Source: Marinoscillum furvescens DSM 4134
Lineage (GTDB): Bacteria; Bacteroidota; Bacteroidia; Cytophagales; Cyclobacteriaceae
Length of the DNA: 64,000 nt
NCBI RefSeq assembly: GCF_003386095.1
Contig: NZ_QREG01000018.1
Span: 1 to 64,000 of the forward strand
Direction of reading: 5' to 3'
In this document: positions 25,241 to 35,795 of the stretch, one piece after another
Numbering within the stretch: the first letter of the stretch is position 1
Layout of the letters: every line of letters starts with the position of its first letter
The notes under the pieces: generated by a model
Database searches by the model: none
The model's input: the letters and a program-made list of their open reading frames with translations, nothing else
What the model was told of the DNA's origin: nothing
Translations under genes and position numbers: made by a program

Positions 25241-26833
25241 TTAGATCCCAGCTATAAAATCTTCGAGGTTGTCGCTGCGCTGAAGCCCCAGTTTTTTGCG
25301 CAGACGGTAGCGGGTAGTGTGTACAGATTCTATAGAAATCCCCAGCAGCCGTGCCATGTCCTTAGAAGAAAAGTTGAGTTTGATGAGCGCACAAAGCTTG
25401 TGGTCACTTTGTGTCAGCTTAGGGAATTTTTCACGTAGGCGGTTGTAAAACCCATCATGTACCGCCAAAAAGCGAATTTCAAACTCCTCCCAGCTCTTGT
25501 GGGTATTCAGGTCTATGCTTCTCACAAGCTTGCCTACCTCTTTGTTATCGGATTTTTTCTTTAGTTCGAGTAGTTCATTTTTTATTTCTGAAAGTAGCTC
25601 TTCGCGCTCCAGCGCATGCAATGCAGATGCCGTAAGTTCTTTGTTTTTGATGGCTAGCACTTCATTGGCTTTTTCCAGCTCTAGTGCGCGTTGGTGATTG
25701 AGGAGGCGTTTCTCAGCTTTAAATTTTGACCGGATGTACCTGTATATCAAAAAGCCCAGGACGATCAGAAATACGATTGTGCTGATCAGGATGATGAGCT
25801 TCAGTTCGGAGATGCGGTTTTCTTGCTCTAGTTGGGCAAGTCGCTGTTCTTTGATCAGGTTGGCTTGTCGTTCTTTTTCCTTGCGGTATGTGTCTTTGAT
25901 TTCCAACAGGCCCTGATTGCCCTCACTCCGGACACTAAACTGCGCTTCATGTTGGGATTTGGCCAGTTGAAGGTTTTTGTATGCTTTACGAAACTCTTTT
26001 TGAGCAAAATATACGCCAGACAGGCCTTCATAGATTTCGGGCACCAGGTCCAGGTGGCTCCGGTAGGTTTCTGCCAGTTTCAATGTTTGTAGATAGTACG
26101 ACTCTGCCTTCTTTAGGTTGCCCAAATCTTTGTGAATCTCCCCCAAGAAAGGATAAAGGATGATCAGGTATGAAGGGTCAAATTCAGTAAAATATCCTTC
26201 TACCACATTTAGTTTGTCCAGCGCTGCCTGCACATCGCCCCGTTTGTAAAGAATGTAGCCCCTTTCTGCTTCTATCCATCGCGGATGCCCATCTGGCAGG
26301 CTGTTAATTATTGCGCTGCAGCTGTCCAGGTATTGGCTGGCTACATCCAGCTGGTTATTCCGTCGGTAGATGGTGGCCAGAGCATAGTAGTTGTCCAGCA
26401 AAATTTGAATTTTATCTGGTTCGTTGAGCGCTGTTTTGTAAAGGTGTATGCCCCGCTTGAAATAGGAGGCTGACATGGAGCTTTTTCCATAAAAACTGTA
26501 CAACCAACCGAGACCTCTGTAAACAATGGCCTCACACAAAGGACAGTCGGCGGCTTCTGCCAAAAGAAGTGCTTCCCAGTACATGTCATAGGACTGACTA
26601 TACTTGGCCATGTGGGCGCGCGCATACGCCGCGTCCGACAAGCCTTTAACAGCCTGCAAAGTGTCGCGTGCGTCGAGGTAGTGCTGGGCTCTTTCGTCTA
26701 GCGCCGCTAAGGTGCTATCTGAATACAAAGTGGATGCCGGTGTAAACTCCATGCGCTGGGCAAACAGCTGAACACATCCAGTAGTGAGCAACAGGAGAAA
26801 TCCTGTTAAATGTCTAGTTAGGTAATTGCTCAT
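25241..26833 (-). CDS. TPR - transmembrane - LuxR-type HTH regulator
   Basis: 530 residues. A signal peptide (about 1-25), about six TPR repeats (30-300; e.g. YLDSCSAIINSLPDGHP and KAESYYLQTLKLAETY), one membrane helix (about 345-368, LIILISTIVFLIVLGFLIY), a coiled coil, and a C-terminal HTH (about 465-530, SSKDMARLLGISIESVHTTRYRLRKKL). The TPR part should face the periplasm and the HTH the cytoplasm. Proteins of this plan are proposed one-protein sensors in Bacteroidota. It sits between SusCDE and the GH2/L-AHG operon and is divergent from the latter, so a role as local regulator is a fair inference. There is no kinase domain. Confidence 0.85.
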   Translation of the reverse strand: MSNYLTRHLTGFLLLLTTGCVQLFAQRMEFTPASTLYSDSTLAALDERAQHYLDARDTLQAVKGLSDAAYARAHMAKYSQSYDMYWEALLLAEAADCPLCEAIVYRGLGWLYSFYGKSSMSASYFKRGIHLYKTALNEPDKIQILLDNYYALATIYRRNNQLDVASQYLDSCSAIINSLPDGHPRWIEAERGYILYKRGDVQAALDKLNVVEGYFTEFDPSYLIILYPFLGEIHKDLGNLKKAESYYLQTLKLAETYRSHLDLVPEIYEGLSGVYFAQKEFRKAYKNLQLAKSQHEAQFSVRSEGNQGLLEIKDTYRKEKERQANLIKEQRLAQLEQENRISELKLIILISTIVFLIVLGFLIYRYIRSKFKAEKRLLNHQRALELEKANEVLAIKNKELTASALHALEREELLSEIKNELLELKKKSDNKEVGKLVRSIDLNTHKSWEEFEIRFLAVHDGFYNRLREKFPKLTQSDHKLCALIKLNFSSKDMARLLGISIESVHTTRYRLRKKLGLQRSDNLEDFIAGI

Positions 26834-27050
26834 AGTAAGGGGTTGTTGAGTCGTACATTAGGTAATCAATCACCAATATCAGAAAATACCCCCATCTGAA
26901 CATATTTTGTCCCTGCTATTTTGTTGGTATTCAGTTTTTGTCTAGTTGCTATTTCAGGTATTTACTGCCCAAATACCCTCTTTTACACTCCTATACTATT
27001 GATGGTCAAACGGCGCTCGATCCGGGAGATCCACTTCGATTTACACAGAC

Positions 27051-29588
27051 ATGCAAATGAACAAAACCACTTTTTACCTACTAATTCTTGCAGCCATTGC
27101 TACGGCCTGTTTTGCTCACCAGCCCACTAATCAAACTGATGGCAGGGCTCAGGATTTTAATTTTGACTGGAAATTCCACCTCGGTGATCTGGAAAATGCA
27201 CATTTGGCCAACTATGATGACGGTGACTGGAGAACGGTCAACCTTCCTCATGATTGGAGTGTAGAGCACCCCTTTGACTCCATAAACGGTGAAGGCGCTA
27301 CGGGGTATTTGCCAGGTGGAATCGGTTGGTATCGAAAGGAGTTCGAAATAGACAACATCAATGAAGTTGTCTATATCAATTTTGATGGTATTTACAACCG
27401 ATCTACGGTCTATGTCAATGGACAAGAGGTAGGCTTTCACCCTTATGGATATTCACCTGTCGTGTATGATATCACCAGTTATTTGCAGGCGGGTACCAAC
27501 GTGGTGTCAGTACGTGTAGATCACTCACGCTATGCAGACAGCCGATGGTATACCGGATCTGGTATCTACCGGGATGTAAAATTGATCCAAACCAACAAGC
27601 TACATGTGCCACTTTGGGGTACCTATATCACTACGCCTGATGTGTCTGCGGAGGAGGCCAAAGTGGTGACAGAAGTGACTGTTAAAAATGGTCATGAGCA
27701 GCCTCAAAACGCCGAGCTGGTGCTCACCATTGTAGATAAGGATGGTAATGAAGTGGCAAGGCAAAAACAGCAGATAACAATAAGTGCTGCCAGCGAGCAA
27801 AAAATCACCATTGACTCACGTGTTTCCTCACCATTGCTTTGGGAAATTTCCTCACCTACCATGTATGAGGCGGTGGTTACAATCGCTCAGGATGGACAGC
27901 AGCTCGACCGCTACATCACGCCGTTTGGTATCCGTACGTTTGAGTTTGACCCGGATAAGGGGTTTTCCTGGAATGGTAAAAACCAGAAAATAAAAGGCGT
28001 GTGCCTGCATCATGATGCAGGTATCGTGGGTGCAGCTGTACCAGATGGCGTGTGGCGCCGGAGGTTAGAAAAGCTCAAAGAAGCAGGCGTCAATGCCATC
28101 AGGATTTCACATAACCCGGGTTCACAGGCTTTTATGGATTTGTGCGACGAAATGGGCTTCTATGTGCAGGTGGAGTTTTATGACGAGTGGGACAACCCTA
28201 AGGATAAGCGCCTAAACATGAATGAGCGCAAAAGCAAAGACTATATCACCAGAGGGCATCATGAGTTTTTCCAGGAGTGGGCAGAGCGTGATCTCAAAAC
28301 AGTCATGCTACGAGACCGTAACCATCCGTCGGTGTTTCAGTGGAGTATCGGCAATGAAATAGAGTGGACTTATCCCAGGTATAAAAATGCTACCGGTTAC
28401 TTCGGTATGAACTGGCAGGGAAATTACTTCTGGGAACTCCCCCCAATAACTCCGGAGGAAATCAAAGCACGATATGATGCCAGTGAGGCGGGAGCGTATG
28501 TGCTGGCCGAAACCGCACAGAAGCTTGCCAACTGGACGCGGGAGATGGATACCACACGCCCCGTGATCGCAAACTGTATTTTGCCTTCGGCAAGTCATGT
28601 GACCGGCTATGCAGATGCACTAGACATAGTAGGCTACAGCTACAGACGAGTATTGTATGACTATGGGCATAAAAACTATCCGGACAAACCCATCATGGGT
28701 ACAGAAAACCTCGGGCAGTGGCATGAGTGGAAAGCCGTGCTCGAGCGACCATTCATTTCGGGTACTTTTCTCTGGACAGGTATCGACTACATGGGTGAGT
28801 CTAACAACCAATGGCCCAGAAAAGCTACTCCTTCGGGGATATTGGATGTGACAGGCTTTGAAAAGCCACGTTTTCACATGTTTAAAACCCTCTGGAATGA
28901 AGACGAGCCACATACTTACATCACCACACAGTCTGTAGCCAATTCCATCTATCAGGTGGATGAAAGCACCGGGGAGCTAACCGAGCGCAAGAAAGGCCGC
29001 TGGAAACGTGCACTCTGGAGCTGGCATGATGTAAACGAACATTGGAATTATCAGAAAGGTGACCTGATAGCAGTGGAAGTCTACTCCAATGCTGATGAGG
29101 TAGAGCTTTTTCTTAACGATCGATCGCTAGGAAGCAAAAAACTTGCAGACTTTGAGGACCGCATCTACAAATGGGCAGTACCGTACGAACCCGGAGAACT
29201 CCGAGCGGTCAGCAAGCAAAGCAAGTCCGAAGCGGTGATAGCTACCGCTGACCAACCCGCAGCAATAGAAATAACACTAGATAAGGAGAATATTAATGCA
29301 GACGGCTATGATGTGGCACATATCGTCGCACAGCTGGTAGATGCAAATGGAAATCCCGTGACCTACGAGGAAGGGGAGCTCCATTTTGACATCAAGGGGC
29401 CTGTGAACCTGCTGGGAGTGGATAATGGCGCGCCAAGTAATGTGCAGCCTTTTCAGTCTGATAGGCTCGTAACGGCAAATGGCAAAGCACTGGCCATACT
29501 ACAAGCTACACGAGTAGCTGGAGAGGTTACAGTAACCGTGTCGGGGAAAGGATTGCGCAGCGAAACGGTCACGCTATCAGTAGATTAA
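27051..29588 (+). CDS. GH2 beta-galactosidase-type glycosidase (lipoprotein)
   Basis: An exo-acting retaining glycosidase, likely removing beta-D-galactose from agar oligosaccharides. 845 residues with a lipobox (AIATAC, Cys20); ATG at 27051 or 27057. Jelly roll about 35-180 ([12 protein letters not shown]), Ig-like domain about 185-290, TIM barrel about 295-610, then C-terminal Ig domains (DUF4982-like and invasin-like). Acid/base Glu436 lies in WSIGNEIEW and nucleophile Glu552 in PIMGTENLG. It is the first gene of the plus-strand operon; the dehydrogenase starts 39 bp later. Its promoter region shares TTTGTCCCTGCTA (26906-26918) with that of the first GH86 gene. Confidence 0.92.
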   Translation: MQMNKTTFYLLILAAIATACFAHQPTNQTDGRAQDFNFDWKFHLGDLENAHLANYDDGDWRTVNLPHDWSVEHPFDSINGEGATGYLPGGIGWYRKEFEIDNINEVVYINFDGIYNRSTVYVNGQEVGFHPYGYSPVVYDITSYLQAGTNVVSVRVDHSRYADSRWYTGSGIYRDVKLIQTNKLHVPLWGTYITTPDVSAEEAKVVTEVTVKNGHEQPQNAELVLTIVDKDGNEVARQKQQITISAASEQKITIDSRVSSPLLWEISSPTMYEAVVTIAQDGQQLDRYITPFGIRTFEFDPDKGFSWNGKNQKIKGVCLHHDAGIVGAAVPDGVWRRRLEKLKEAGVNAIRISHNPGSQAFMDLCDEMGFYVQVEFYDEWDNPKDKRLNMNERKSKDYITRGHHEFFQEWAERDLKTVMLRDRNHPSVFQWSIGNEIEWTYPRYKNATGYFGMNWQGNYFWELPPITPEEIKARYDASEAGAYVLAETAQKLANWTREMDTTRPVIANCILPSASHVTGYADALDIVGYSYRRVLYDYGHKNYPDKPIMGTENLGQWHEWKAVLERPFISGTFLWTGIDYMGESNNQWPRKATPSGILDVTGFEKPRFHMFKTLWNEDEPHTYITTQSVANSIYQVDESTGELTERKKGRWKRALWSWHDVNEHWNYQKGDLIAVEVYSNADEVELFLNDRSLGSKKLADFEDRIYKWAVPYEPGELRAVSKQSKSEAVIATADQPAAIEITLDKENINADGYDVAHIVAQLVDANGNPVTYEEGELHFDIKGPVNLLGVDNGAPSNVQPFQSDRLVTANGKALAILQATRVAGEVTVTVSGKGLRSETVTLSVD

Positions 29589-29627
29589 GTGTGATCAGTC
29601 ATTAGGAAGTGAAATTTTAAAGAAATT

Positions 29628-30647
29628 ATGAAAGCAGCATTTTATAGAAGTAAAGGGAAGTTCGAAATAGGTGAAGGCCAGCAGGTAGCGCCAGGACCGG
29701 GTGAAGTACGCCTGAATGTAGCCTTCTGTGGAGTATGTGGCACGGATGTTCACATCTTTCACGGGGTGATGGATCAGCGAGTGAGTCCACCGCAAACAAT
29801 AGGCCATGAAGCTTCGGCAGTGGTCGCAGAGCTTGGCGAGGGTGTTACCAATGTGAGCGTAGGGGATAATGTCGCTGTGCGTCCATTGCATTTTGGTGCT
29901 CCACATCCTTTCGACAAAGGTCACGCGCATGTGGGCAAAAATCTCAAGTTTATTGGTATAGATAGCCCTGGTGCTTTCCAAAATAGCTGGACGGTACCTG
30001 CTTATACCTTGCATCATTTGCCGGAAGGGCTGAGCCTGGAGCATGGAGCATTTATTGAGCCACTAGCGGTAGCTTGTCACGATGTGAAAATTGGTCGAGT
30101 GCAGGCCGGTGAAAATACGTTGGTCATCGGTGGAGGTCCCATAGGCACACTGATAGCCTATGTGTTGAAGGAAAAAGGCGCCAATGTCATCATATCAGAA
30201 GTAAATGATAAGCGATTGCAGATGCTGGGTGACCTTGGTTTTCAGACCATCAACCCCCTCAAAGAAGATTTGCTTGCTCGCATCAGTGAACTGACTGAAG
30301 ACAAGATGATCGACTGTGCATTTGAAGTTTCCGGGTCAGCGCCAGGGGTCAAAACTATGACTGAGGTGGTCAATGTAAGAGGGCGAATTGTGATGGTAGC
30401 CATCCATGGCGGTGAGCCAAAACCAGTAGACTTGTTTAAGTTCTTTTGGTCCGAAATTGAGCTTTTGGGAGCCCGCCTTTATGAGGAGGAGGACTATGAG
30501 GAGGCCATTCGCATAGCAGCGTCTGGTAGTATTCCTTTTGATCAGCTGATTACCAGCAAAGACACCCTGGACAATATTCAGAAAATTTTTGAAGAAATAG
30601 ATCAGAATCCTGCAGGCATGAAATACCTCATCGACTGTCAGGCTTAA
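29628..30647 (+). CDS. Zn-dependent MDR dehydrogenase, probable 2-keto-3-deoxy-L-galactonate C5 oxidoreductase
   Basis: 339 residues of the L-threonine/sorbitol/galactonate dehydrogenase type. Catalytic zinc ligands are Cys37 (CGVCGTD), His60-Glu61 and Glu144 (IEPLAV). The NAD site is VIGGGPIG (about 167-174). The usual four-cysteine structural zinc lobe near residue 90-110 is absent: that loop reads LHFGAPHPFDKGHAH. By analogy with the Vibrio L-AHG route it would oxidise 2-keto-3-deoxy-L-galactonate at C5, with the SDR next to it reducing the diketo product to 2-keto-3-deoxy-D-gluconate. Which of the two does which step is inference. L-galactose/L-galactonate oxidation is the alternative. 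Confidence 0.8.
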   Translation: MKAAFYRSKGKFEIGEGQQVAPGPGEVRLNVAFCGVCGTDVHIFHGVMDQRVSPPQTIGHEASAVVAELGEGVTNVSVGDNVAVRPLHFGAPHPFDKGHAHVGKNLKFIGIDSPGAFQNSWTVPAYTLHHLPEGLSLEHGAFIEPLAVACHDVKIGRVQAGENTLVIGGGPIGTLIAYVLKEKGANVIISEVNDKRLQMLGDLGFQTINPLKEDLLARISELTEDKMIDCAFEVSGSAPGVKTMTEVVNVRGRIVMVAIHGGEPKPVDLFKFFWSEIELLGARLYEEEDYEEAIRIAASGSIPFDQLITSKDTLDNIQKIFEEIDQNPAGMKYLIDCQA

Positions 30648-30662
30648 CATCAACCAATCACT

Positions 30663-31433
30663 ATGAGCATTATCAATAAATTCAAATTAGACGGAAAAGT
30701 AGCGCTGGTTACAGGCTGCAAGCGCGGCATAGGCAAAGCGATGGCCGAAGGGCTTGCTGAAGCAGGCGCAGACATCATCGGTGTATCTGCCAGCCTGGAG
30801 CTGGAAGGCAGTGAGGTGGAGCAAGCGGTCAAAGCCAAGGGCCGAAGCTTCAAAGCCTATCAATGTGATTTTTCGGACAGAGAAAGCCTTTACGCATTTA
30901 TCTCAGCGGTAAAAAGTGATTTTCCACAAATCGATATTTTGGTCAACAATGCCGGGACCATCCTGCGGACGCCAGCAGCTGAGCATCCCGATGAAATGTG
31001 GGATAAGGTGATTGAGGTCAATCAAAATGCACAGTTTATCCTCACCCGGGAGATAGGCAAAGAGATGGTGGCCCGAGGTAGTGGCAAAGTCATTTTTACG
31101 GCTTCATTGCTCACTTTTCAGGGGGGAATTACCGTGCCAGGCTATGCGGCCAGTAAAGGCGCAGTGGGGCAGCTTACCATGGCTTTTGCCAATGAATGGG
31201 CCAGCAAAGGCGTGAATGTAAATGCCATAGCTCCTGGCTACATCAGTACTGACAATACCGAAGCGTTGCGCAATGATCCCGAACGGTCAGCTTCTATTCT
31301 TGCTCGCATTCCAGCTGGCAGGTGGGGAGAAGCAGAAGATTTTGCCGGCCCTGTGGTGTTTTTGGCCTCTGAAGCAGCAGCCTACATGCACGGCAGCATT
31401 ATGCTGGTAGATGGCGGCTGGATGGGGCGCTAA
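30663..31433 (+). CDS. SDR oxidoreductase, KduD-like (2,5-diketo-3-deoxy sugar acid reductase)
   Basis: 256 residues, a classical short-chain dehydrogenase. Cofactor motif TGCKRGIG (17-24), NNAG (95-98), catalytic Ser148, Tyr161 and Lys165 (GYAASKGAVG), and the C-terminal IMLVDGGWMGR typical of 2-keto-3-deoxygluconate 5-dehydrogenase (KduD)-like enzymes. It starts 15 bp after the dehydrogenase and precedes the aldehyde dehydrogenase by 38 bp. Together with the neighbour it would interconvert C5 epimers of 2-keto-3-deoxy acids so that L-AHG carbon enters the KDG-KDPG route. The exact substrate is inferred from context. Confidence 0.85.
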   Translation: MSIINKFKLDGKVALVTGCKRGIGKAMAEGLAEAGADIIGVSASLELEGSEVEQAVKAKGRSFKAYQCDFSDRESLYAFISAVKSDFPQIDILVNNAGTILRTPAAEHPDEMWDKVIEVNQNAQFILTREIGKEMVARGSGKVIFTASLLTFQGGITVPGYAASKGAVGQLTMAFANEWASKGVNVNAIAPGYISTDNTEALRNDPERSASILARIPAGRWGEAEDFAGPVVFLASEAAAYMHGSIMLVDGGWMGR

Positions 31434-31471
31434 TCCTATTGATTTTACCTAAAAACTAAAACCTGACAACA

Positions 31472-32926
31472 ATGTCTAGCATCAAAAACTATCAATTATA
31501 CATCGACGGAGCGTGGGTAGATGCCTCCACCGGTGATACCCTAAATATCCTGAGCCCTACAGACGAAAGCGTGGTGGGTACCGTGCAAATGGGGGCTGAG
31601 GCTGATGCGCAGCGCGCACTGGAAGCAGCTGAGCGCGCTCAAAAAGAGTGGCGAAAAGTGCCTGCTCGCAAGCGCGCAGATTTGCTTCGGGCTTTTGCTG
31701 CAGAAATCAAGGCCAATCGAGATCGCCTTGCCGAGCTGCTGGTCCGTGAGCAGGGAAAGCTCCTGGCTGTAGCCAAAATGGAAGTAGAAGTCACAGCTTC
31801 GTTTATCGAATATGCTTGCGATGGTGCACGCAGTATCGAAGGGGACATCATTCCTTCTGATAACCCCAATGAGCATATCATGATCCACAAGATTCCTCGT
31901 GGAGTAGTGGTAGCCATTACCGCGTGGAATTTTCCATTGGCACTGGCCGGACGTAAGCTTGGACCGGCATTGGTTGCCGGCAACAGTGTTGTCATAAAAC
32001 CCACGCAGGAGACGCCACTTGCTACATTAGAGCTCGGCGATCTGGCCACAAAGGTTGGTTTGCCAAAAGGACTGATCAACATCATTACTGGTTCTGGAAG
32101 AGTGCTGGGCAATGCGCTGGTAGAAAACCCAATCACCAAAATGGTGACCATGACGGGCAGTACACCGGCAGGGCAGCAGATTTTCAGAAAAGCAGCGGAC
32201 AACCTGATTCATGTACAGCTGGAGCTTGGAGGTAAGGCACCATGTATCGTCTTTGATGACGCGGATCTGGATGCAGCCGTAGAGGGCGCCTTCCATTCAC
32301 GGTTCGACAACTGCGGACAGGTGTGTACCTGCAATGAACGACTGTATGTCCATGAGGCGGTTTACGAGCAATTTATGGAGCGTTTTATGGAAAAAGTAAA
32401 GGCTTTGAAAACTGGTAACCCTATGGATGAAAGCACGACGATAGGACCGAAAGTGAATGCCAAAGAAATCGCTAACATGGAGCATTTAGTGCAAAAGAGT
32501 ATCGAAGAAGGTGCTACAGTGGCTATTGGAGGTAAAAAACCTGCAGGGGCCGAGTTTGAGAAGGGATACTGGTTTGAGCCTACCATTTTGACGGATGTCA
32601 CACAGGATATGACCGTCGTACATGAAGAGTCCTTTGGGCCCATCCTCCCCGTGATCAAATTCAAGGACTTTGATGAAGTAATTGCCTATGCCAACGACTG
32701 TGAGTACGGACTGGCAGCCATGGTTTTTACCAATGATATGAACAAAATCATGCGCCTCAATGACGAGCTGGAGTTTGGTGAAATCTACATCAACCGCGGG
32801 CATGGTGAGCAGCATCAGGGCTTTCACAATGGCTACAAACTAAGCGGTACTGGTGGAGAAGATGGGAAGTATGGCTTTGAGCAATACATGGAGAAGAAGA
32901 CATTTTACATGAAATATAAGGCATGA
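31472..32926 (+). CDS. Aldehyde dehydrogenase, probable 3,6-anhydro-L-galactose dehydrogenase
   Basis: It would oxidise 3,6-anhydro-L-galactose to the anhydro-galactonate with NAD(P). 484 residues, AldA-like. General base region ELGGKAP (Glu251), catalytic Cys285 in NCGQVCTC, and Asn153 in AWNFP. Cofactor binding is by the usual ALDH Rossmann fold. It is followed with a 4-bp ATGA overlap by the enolase-superfamily cycloisomerase, the next enzyme of the L-AHG route, which is the main reason for the specific call. Lactaldehyde or glycolaldehyde oxidation would be the alternative if it stood alone. Confidence 0.88.
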   Translation: MSSIKNYQLYIDGAWVDASTGDTLNILSPTDESVVGTVQMGAEADAQRALEAAERAQKEWRKVPARKRADLLRAFAAEIKANRDRLAELLVREQGKLLAVAKMEVEVTASFIEYACDGARSIEGDIIPSDNPNEHIMIHKIPRGVVVAITAWNFPLALAGRKLGPALVAGNSVVIKPTQETPLATLELGDLATKVGLPKGLINIITGSGRVLGNALVENPITKMVTMTGSTPAGQQIFRKAADNLIHVQLELGGKAPCIVFDDADLDAAVEGAFHSRFDNCGQVCTCNERLYVHEAVYEQFMERFMEKVKALKTGNPMDESTTIGPKVNAKEIANMEHLVQKSIEEGATVAIGGKKPAGAEFEKGYWFEPTILTDVTQDMTVVHEESFGPILPVIKFKDFDEVIAYANDCEYGLAAMVFTNDMNKIMRLNDELEFGEIYINRGHGEQHQGFHNGYKLSGTGGEDGKYGFEQYMEKKTFYMKYKA

Positions 32927-34014
32927 GTACGGCAATCAAATCTGTGGAAACCCGACTCTTTGAGGTACCTCTGCCAGAGGTGCTCTCTGATGCTAAGCAC
33001 GGGGATCACTTTCACTTTGAGCTGGTTACGGTGACCATCACACTCGAAGATGGTAGCCAGGGTACAGGCTATACCTATACCGGAGGCAAAGGAGGACACG
33101 CCATCAAAGCGATGATCGATCACGACATGGCCGTGGCGCTGCAAGGTAAGGATGGTACGGCTATAGCCGAAATCTATGATTTTCTGGAGTGGCACATTCA
33201 TTACGTGGGACGAGGAGGTATAGCCTCCTTTGCGATCTCTGCGGTGGATATAGCACTATGGGATATCAAAGGCAAAAAAGCAGGGCTGCCGCTCTGGAAA
33301 ATGGCCGGAGGTGCAGATCATACCTGCAAGGCCTACTGCGGAGGGATAGACCTGATGTTTCCACTGGAGAAACTGTTAAATAACATTCAGGGCTATCTGG
33401 ACTGTGGCTTCAATGCTGTAAAAATTAAAATCGGTCGTGAGAAGTTAGAAGAAGACCTGGAGCGGATCAAAGCCGTGCGCGAGCTTATCGGTCCAGAGGT
33501 GACTTTTATGGTGGATGCCAACTACTCCATGTCGGTAGAGGAGGCAATCACAGCGGCCAAGGCATTTGAGTCCTACAATATTTATTGGTTTGAGGAGCCT
33601 ACCATCCCAGACAATTACAAAGGCTATGGCCAAATAGCTGATGCTACAGGTATGCCACTGGCAATGGGTGAAAACCTGCATACGATCCATGAGTTTGAGT
33701 ACGCCTTTGATCAGGCAAAACTCTCTTTTGTGCAGCCCGACGCTTCCAACTGTGGAGGAGTTACCGGCTGGCTAAAGGCAGCACGTATGGCCAACACTCA
33801 TGGAATTCCGGCATGTTCGCACGGCATGCAAGAGCTTCATGTGAGCCTGGTGTCAGCACAGCCCAATGCCGGCTGGCTGGAGGTACATAGCTTCCCCATA
33901 GACGAATACACCATACGGCCGCTGGAGGTACAAAACCACCGGGCGATAGCTCCTGATGACCCTGGCGTGGGAGTAACCTTTGATTGGCAAAAACTCCAGC
34001 CGTATGAAAAATAA
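32923..34014 (+). CDS. Enolase-superfamily 3,6-anhydro-L-galactonate cycloisomerase
   Basis: It would open the anhydro ring to give 2-keto-3-deoxy-L-galactonate. 363 residues of the mandelate racemase/muconate lactonising group. KxK at Lys167-Lys169, metal ligands Asp198 (MVDAN), Glu224 (WFEEP) and Glu250 (GEN), and His300 (ACSHG). The start overlaps the aldehyde dehydrogenase stop, and its own 3' end overlaps the sulfatase start by 11 bp, so translation looks coupled. Galactonate or rhamnonate dehydratase are close relatives, but context favours the cycloisomerase. Confidence 0.88.
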   Translation: MSTAIKSVETRLFEVPLPEVLSDAKHGDHFHFELVTVTITLEDGSQGTGYTYTGGKGGHAIKAMIDHDMAVALQGKDGTAIAEIYDFLEWHIHYVGRGGIASFAISAVDIALWDIKGKKAGLPLWKMAGGADHTCKAYCGGIDLMFPLEKLLNNIQGYLDCGFNAVKIKIGREKLEEDLERIKAVRELIGPEVTFMVDANYSMSVEEAITAAKAFESYNIYWFEEPTIPDNYKGYGQIADATGMPLAMGENLHTIHEFEYAFDQAKLSFVQPDASNCGGVTGWLKAARMANTHGIPACSHGMQELHVSLVSAQPNAGWLEVHSFPIDEYTIRPLEVQNHRAIAPDDPGVGVTFDWQKLQPYEK

Positions 34015-35776
34015 TAGCGTAAGGCGGGTCTTGTTGGGTTTAGTAATTATTTGTTTTAGTAATTATACTCTTGGTTTTGGTTTACAGGATCCGCCAAACG
34101 TTATTTTAGTCATGACCGATGATCAAGGGATAGGTGACCTCTCTTGTCATGGTAATCCTTTCCTCAAAACTCCGAATCTCAATCAGTTTGCCGGTGAGGC
34201 AGTGAGCCTTACCAATTTTCACGTAAGCCCGCTATGTACACCTACACGCTCCGCGATCATTACAGGGCAGTACCCTGTTCGAAATGGCGCCTGGGCCACG
34301 TTCAAAGGCAGGGCTTCTCTGCAAAAAGGAGCTCCATCGATAGCCAGGGCTTTTAAGCAAAACGGCTACACCACAGCCCTAATAGGTAAGTGGCACCTGG
34401 GAGATAACTATCCTGCTCGCCCCACAGATATGGGATTCGACTTTGCACTGCATCACCTCTCGGGCGGCATAGGAGAGATTACAGACTATTGGGGCAATGA
34501 CTATTACGATGATGTTTATTTTGAAAACAATGAGCCCAAACAATTTGAGGGATATTGTACAGATGTATGGTTTCAGGAGGCCATGCGCTGGATCGAAAAC
34601 AGGGATGACAAGCCCTTTTTTCTCTACCTGCCTACCAATGCTCCACATAGTCCACTGAGAGTACCAGAAACATACGCTGCGCCGTACCGGGCAATGGAAG
34701 GGACGCAGATCATTAGCGCTGATTACCTGGGGATGCTGGCCAACATTGATGAGAATTTTGGCAAGCTAGACCGCTTTTTGGAGGCTGAGGGCCTGGCCGA
34801 AAATACCATAGTGATATTTTGTTCCGACAATGGTACACAGTATGGACACGGAAAGGGGCTCGGTTATGATATGGGGTATTCTGGTTCGAAAGGATCTGCT
34901 CTCGAAGGTGGTCATCGAGTACCATTTTTTATTCGTTGGCCTAAAGGGCAGCTTATAGGAGGGAAAAAGGTTGCTGAACCTGTGGCTCACGTAGATCTGC
35001 TGCCAACACTTGCTAGCCTGGCTCACCTTACCTTACCTGATGATTGGGTATTGGACGGCCTGGATATCTCACCATTGTTTCAGAGAGAAGCGATCCCGGA
35101 CCGGGAAATTTTCATTCACCACCGGCAAGACTGGCGTGCTCCTGAGGGTGTCGCCAAAAGTGCGGTCATTTCTGGGGAGTGGCGGCTGCTAAACGGAAAC
35201 CAGCTTTATGATATGACTTCCGACCAAAGGCAAGAGCGAAACGTGGCCCAGCAACATCCGGAAGTCGTCAACCGTCTACTTGCAGCACATCAGGCATTTT
35301 GGGTAGATGCTTTCGCGGCTACTCCTTTTCATCAGCTACCGCCTGCCGGTTTGGGATATGATGCCCAGGAGGAGGTTGTGTTTACCATTCAGCATGCCAT
35401 CGGTGACGATGGCCCACTTTGGAAACAAGAACAAGTAGCTGAAGGGGTGAGAAATCAAAACGCCAAACACATCGTGGATGTGGCAAAGAACGGCACCTAT
35501 GAGGTCGAGCTGCGCCGATGGCCTAAGGAAAACCCCGGACCGATAGGCAGTTGGCCAGCAGATACGTCGCATGGATTGCCCTACCGAAAAATAACCCCAA
35601 AAACAGCACACCTTCAGATCGGCGATTTGCGGCTGTCGAAATCAGTAGACCTGACAAAAGAGGTGGTGCGATTTCGGCTTCCGCTAAAGACAGGTGTCCA
35701 CCAGCTAACGGCGCAGTTTGCTGATGATCTGGGGCGCTATGGTGTGTATTATGTCTACCTAAGAAATTCCAATTGA
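34004..35776 (+). CDS. Family S1 sulfatase
   Basis: 590 residues from the ATG at 34004 (an upstream TTG at 33980 is less likely). Signal peptide about 1-25; metal-binding Asp39-Asp40 in VMTDDQG; formylglycine site CTPTR (Cys78-Arg82); GKWHLGDN; and a C-terminal beta-rich extension of about 140 residues (from about 455) ending [10 protein letters not shown] that many S1 sulfatases lack. It is inside the L-AHG operon, after the cycloisomerase (11-bp overlap) and before the epimerase (19 bp). It probably removes sulfate from galactose or anhydrogalactose units in the periplasm. It differs clearly from the lipoprotein sulfatase at 16.6-18.2 kb. Confidence 0.92.
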   Translation: MKNNSVRRVLLGLVIICFSNYTLGFGLQDPPNVILVMTDDQGIGDLSCHGNPFLKTPNLNQFAGEAVSLTNFHVSPLCTPTRSAIITGQYPVRNGAWATFKGRASLQKGAPSIARAFKQNGYTTALIGKWHLGDNYPARPTDMGFDFALHHLSGGIGEITDYWGNDYYDDVYFENNEPKQFEGYCTDVWFQEAMRWIENRDDKPFFLYLPTNAPHSPLRVPETYAAPYRAMEGTQIISADYLGMLANIDENFGKLDRFLEAEGLAENTIVIFCSDNGTQYGHGKGLGYDMGYSGSKGSALEGGHRVPFFIRWPKGQLIGGKKVAEPVAHVDLLPTLASLAHLTLPDDWVLDGLDISPLFQREAIPDREIFIHHRQDWRAPEGVAKSAVISGEWRLLNGNQLYDMTSDQRQERNVAQQHPEVVNRLLAAHQAFWVDAFAATPFHQLPPAGLGYDAQEEVVFTIQHAIGDDGPLWKQEQVAEGVRNQNAKHIVDVAKNGTYEVELRRWPKENPGPIGSWPADTSHGLPYRKITPKTAHLQIGDLRLSKSVDLTKEVVRFRLPLKTGVHQLTAQFADDLGRYGVYYVYLRNSN

Positions 35777-35795
35777 AACCCTAACCCTTTTTTAA

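Noticed and set aside
26901-26935. Promoter for GH2 in the TTTGTCCCTGCTA region
   Set aside because: TTTG and TATTTTG are present but at the wrong spacing for the Bacteroidota promoter; kept only as a shared upstream sequence.
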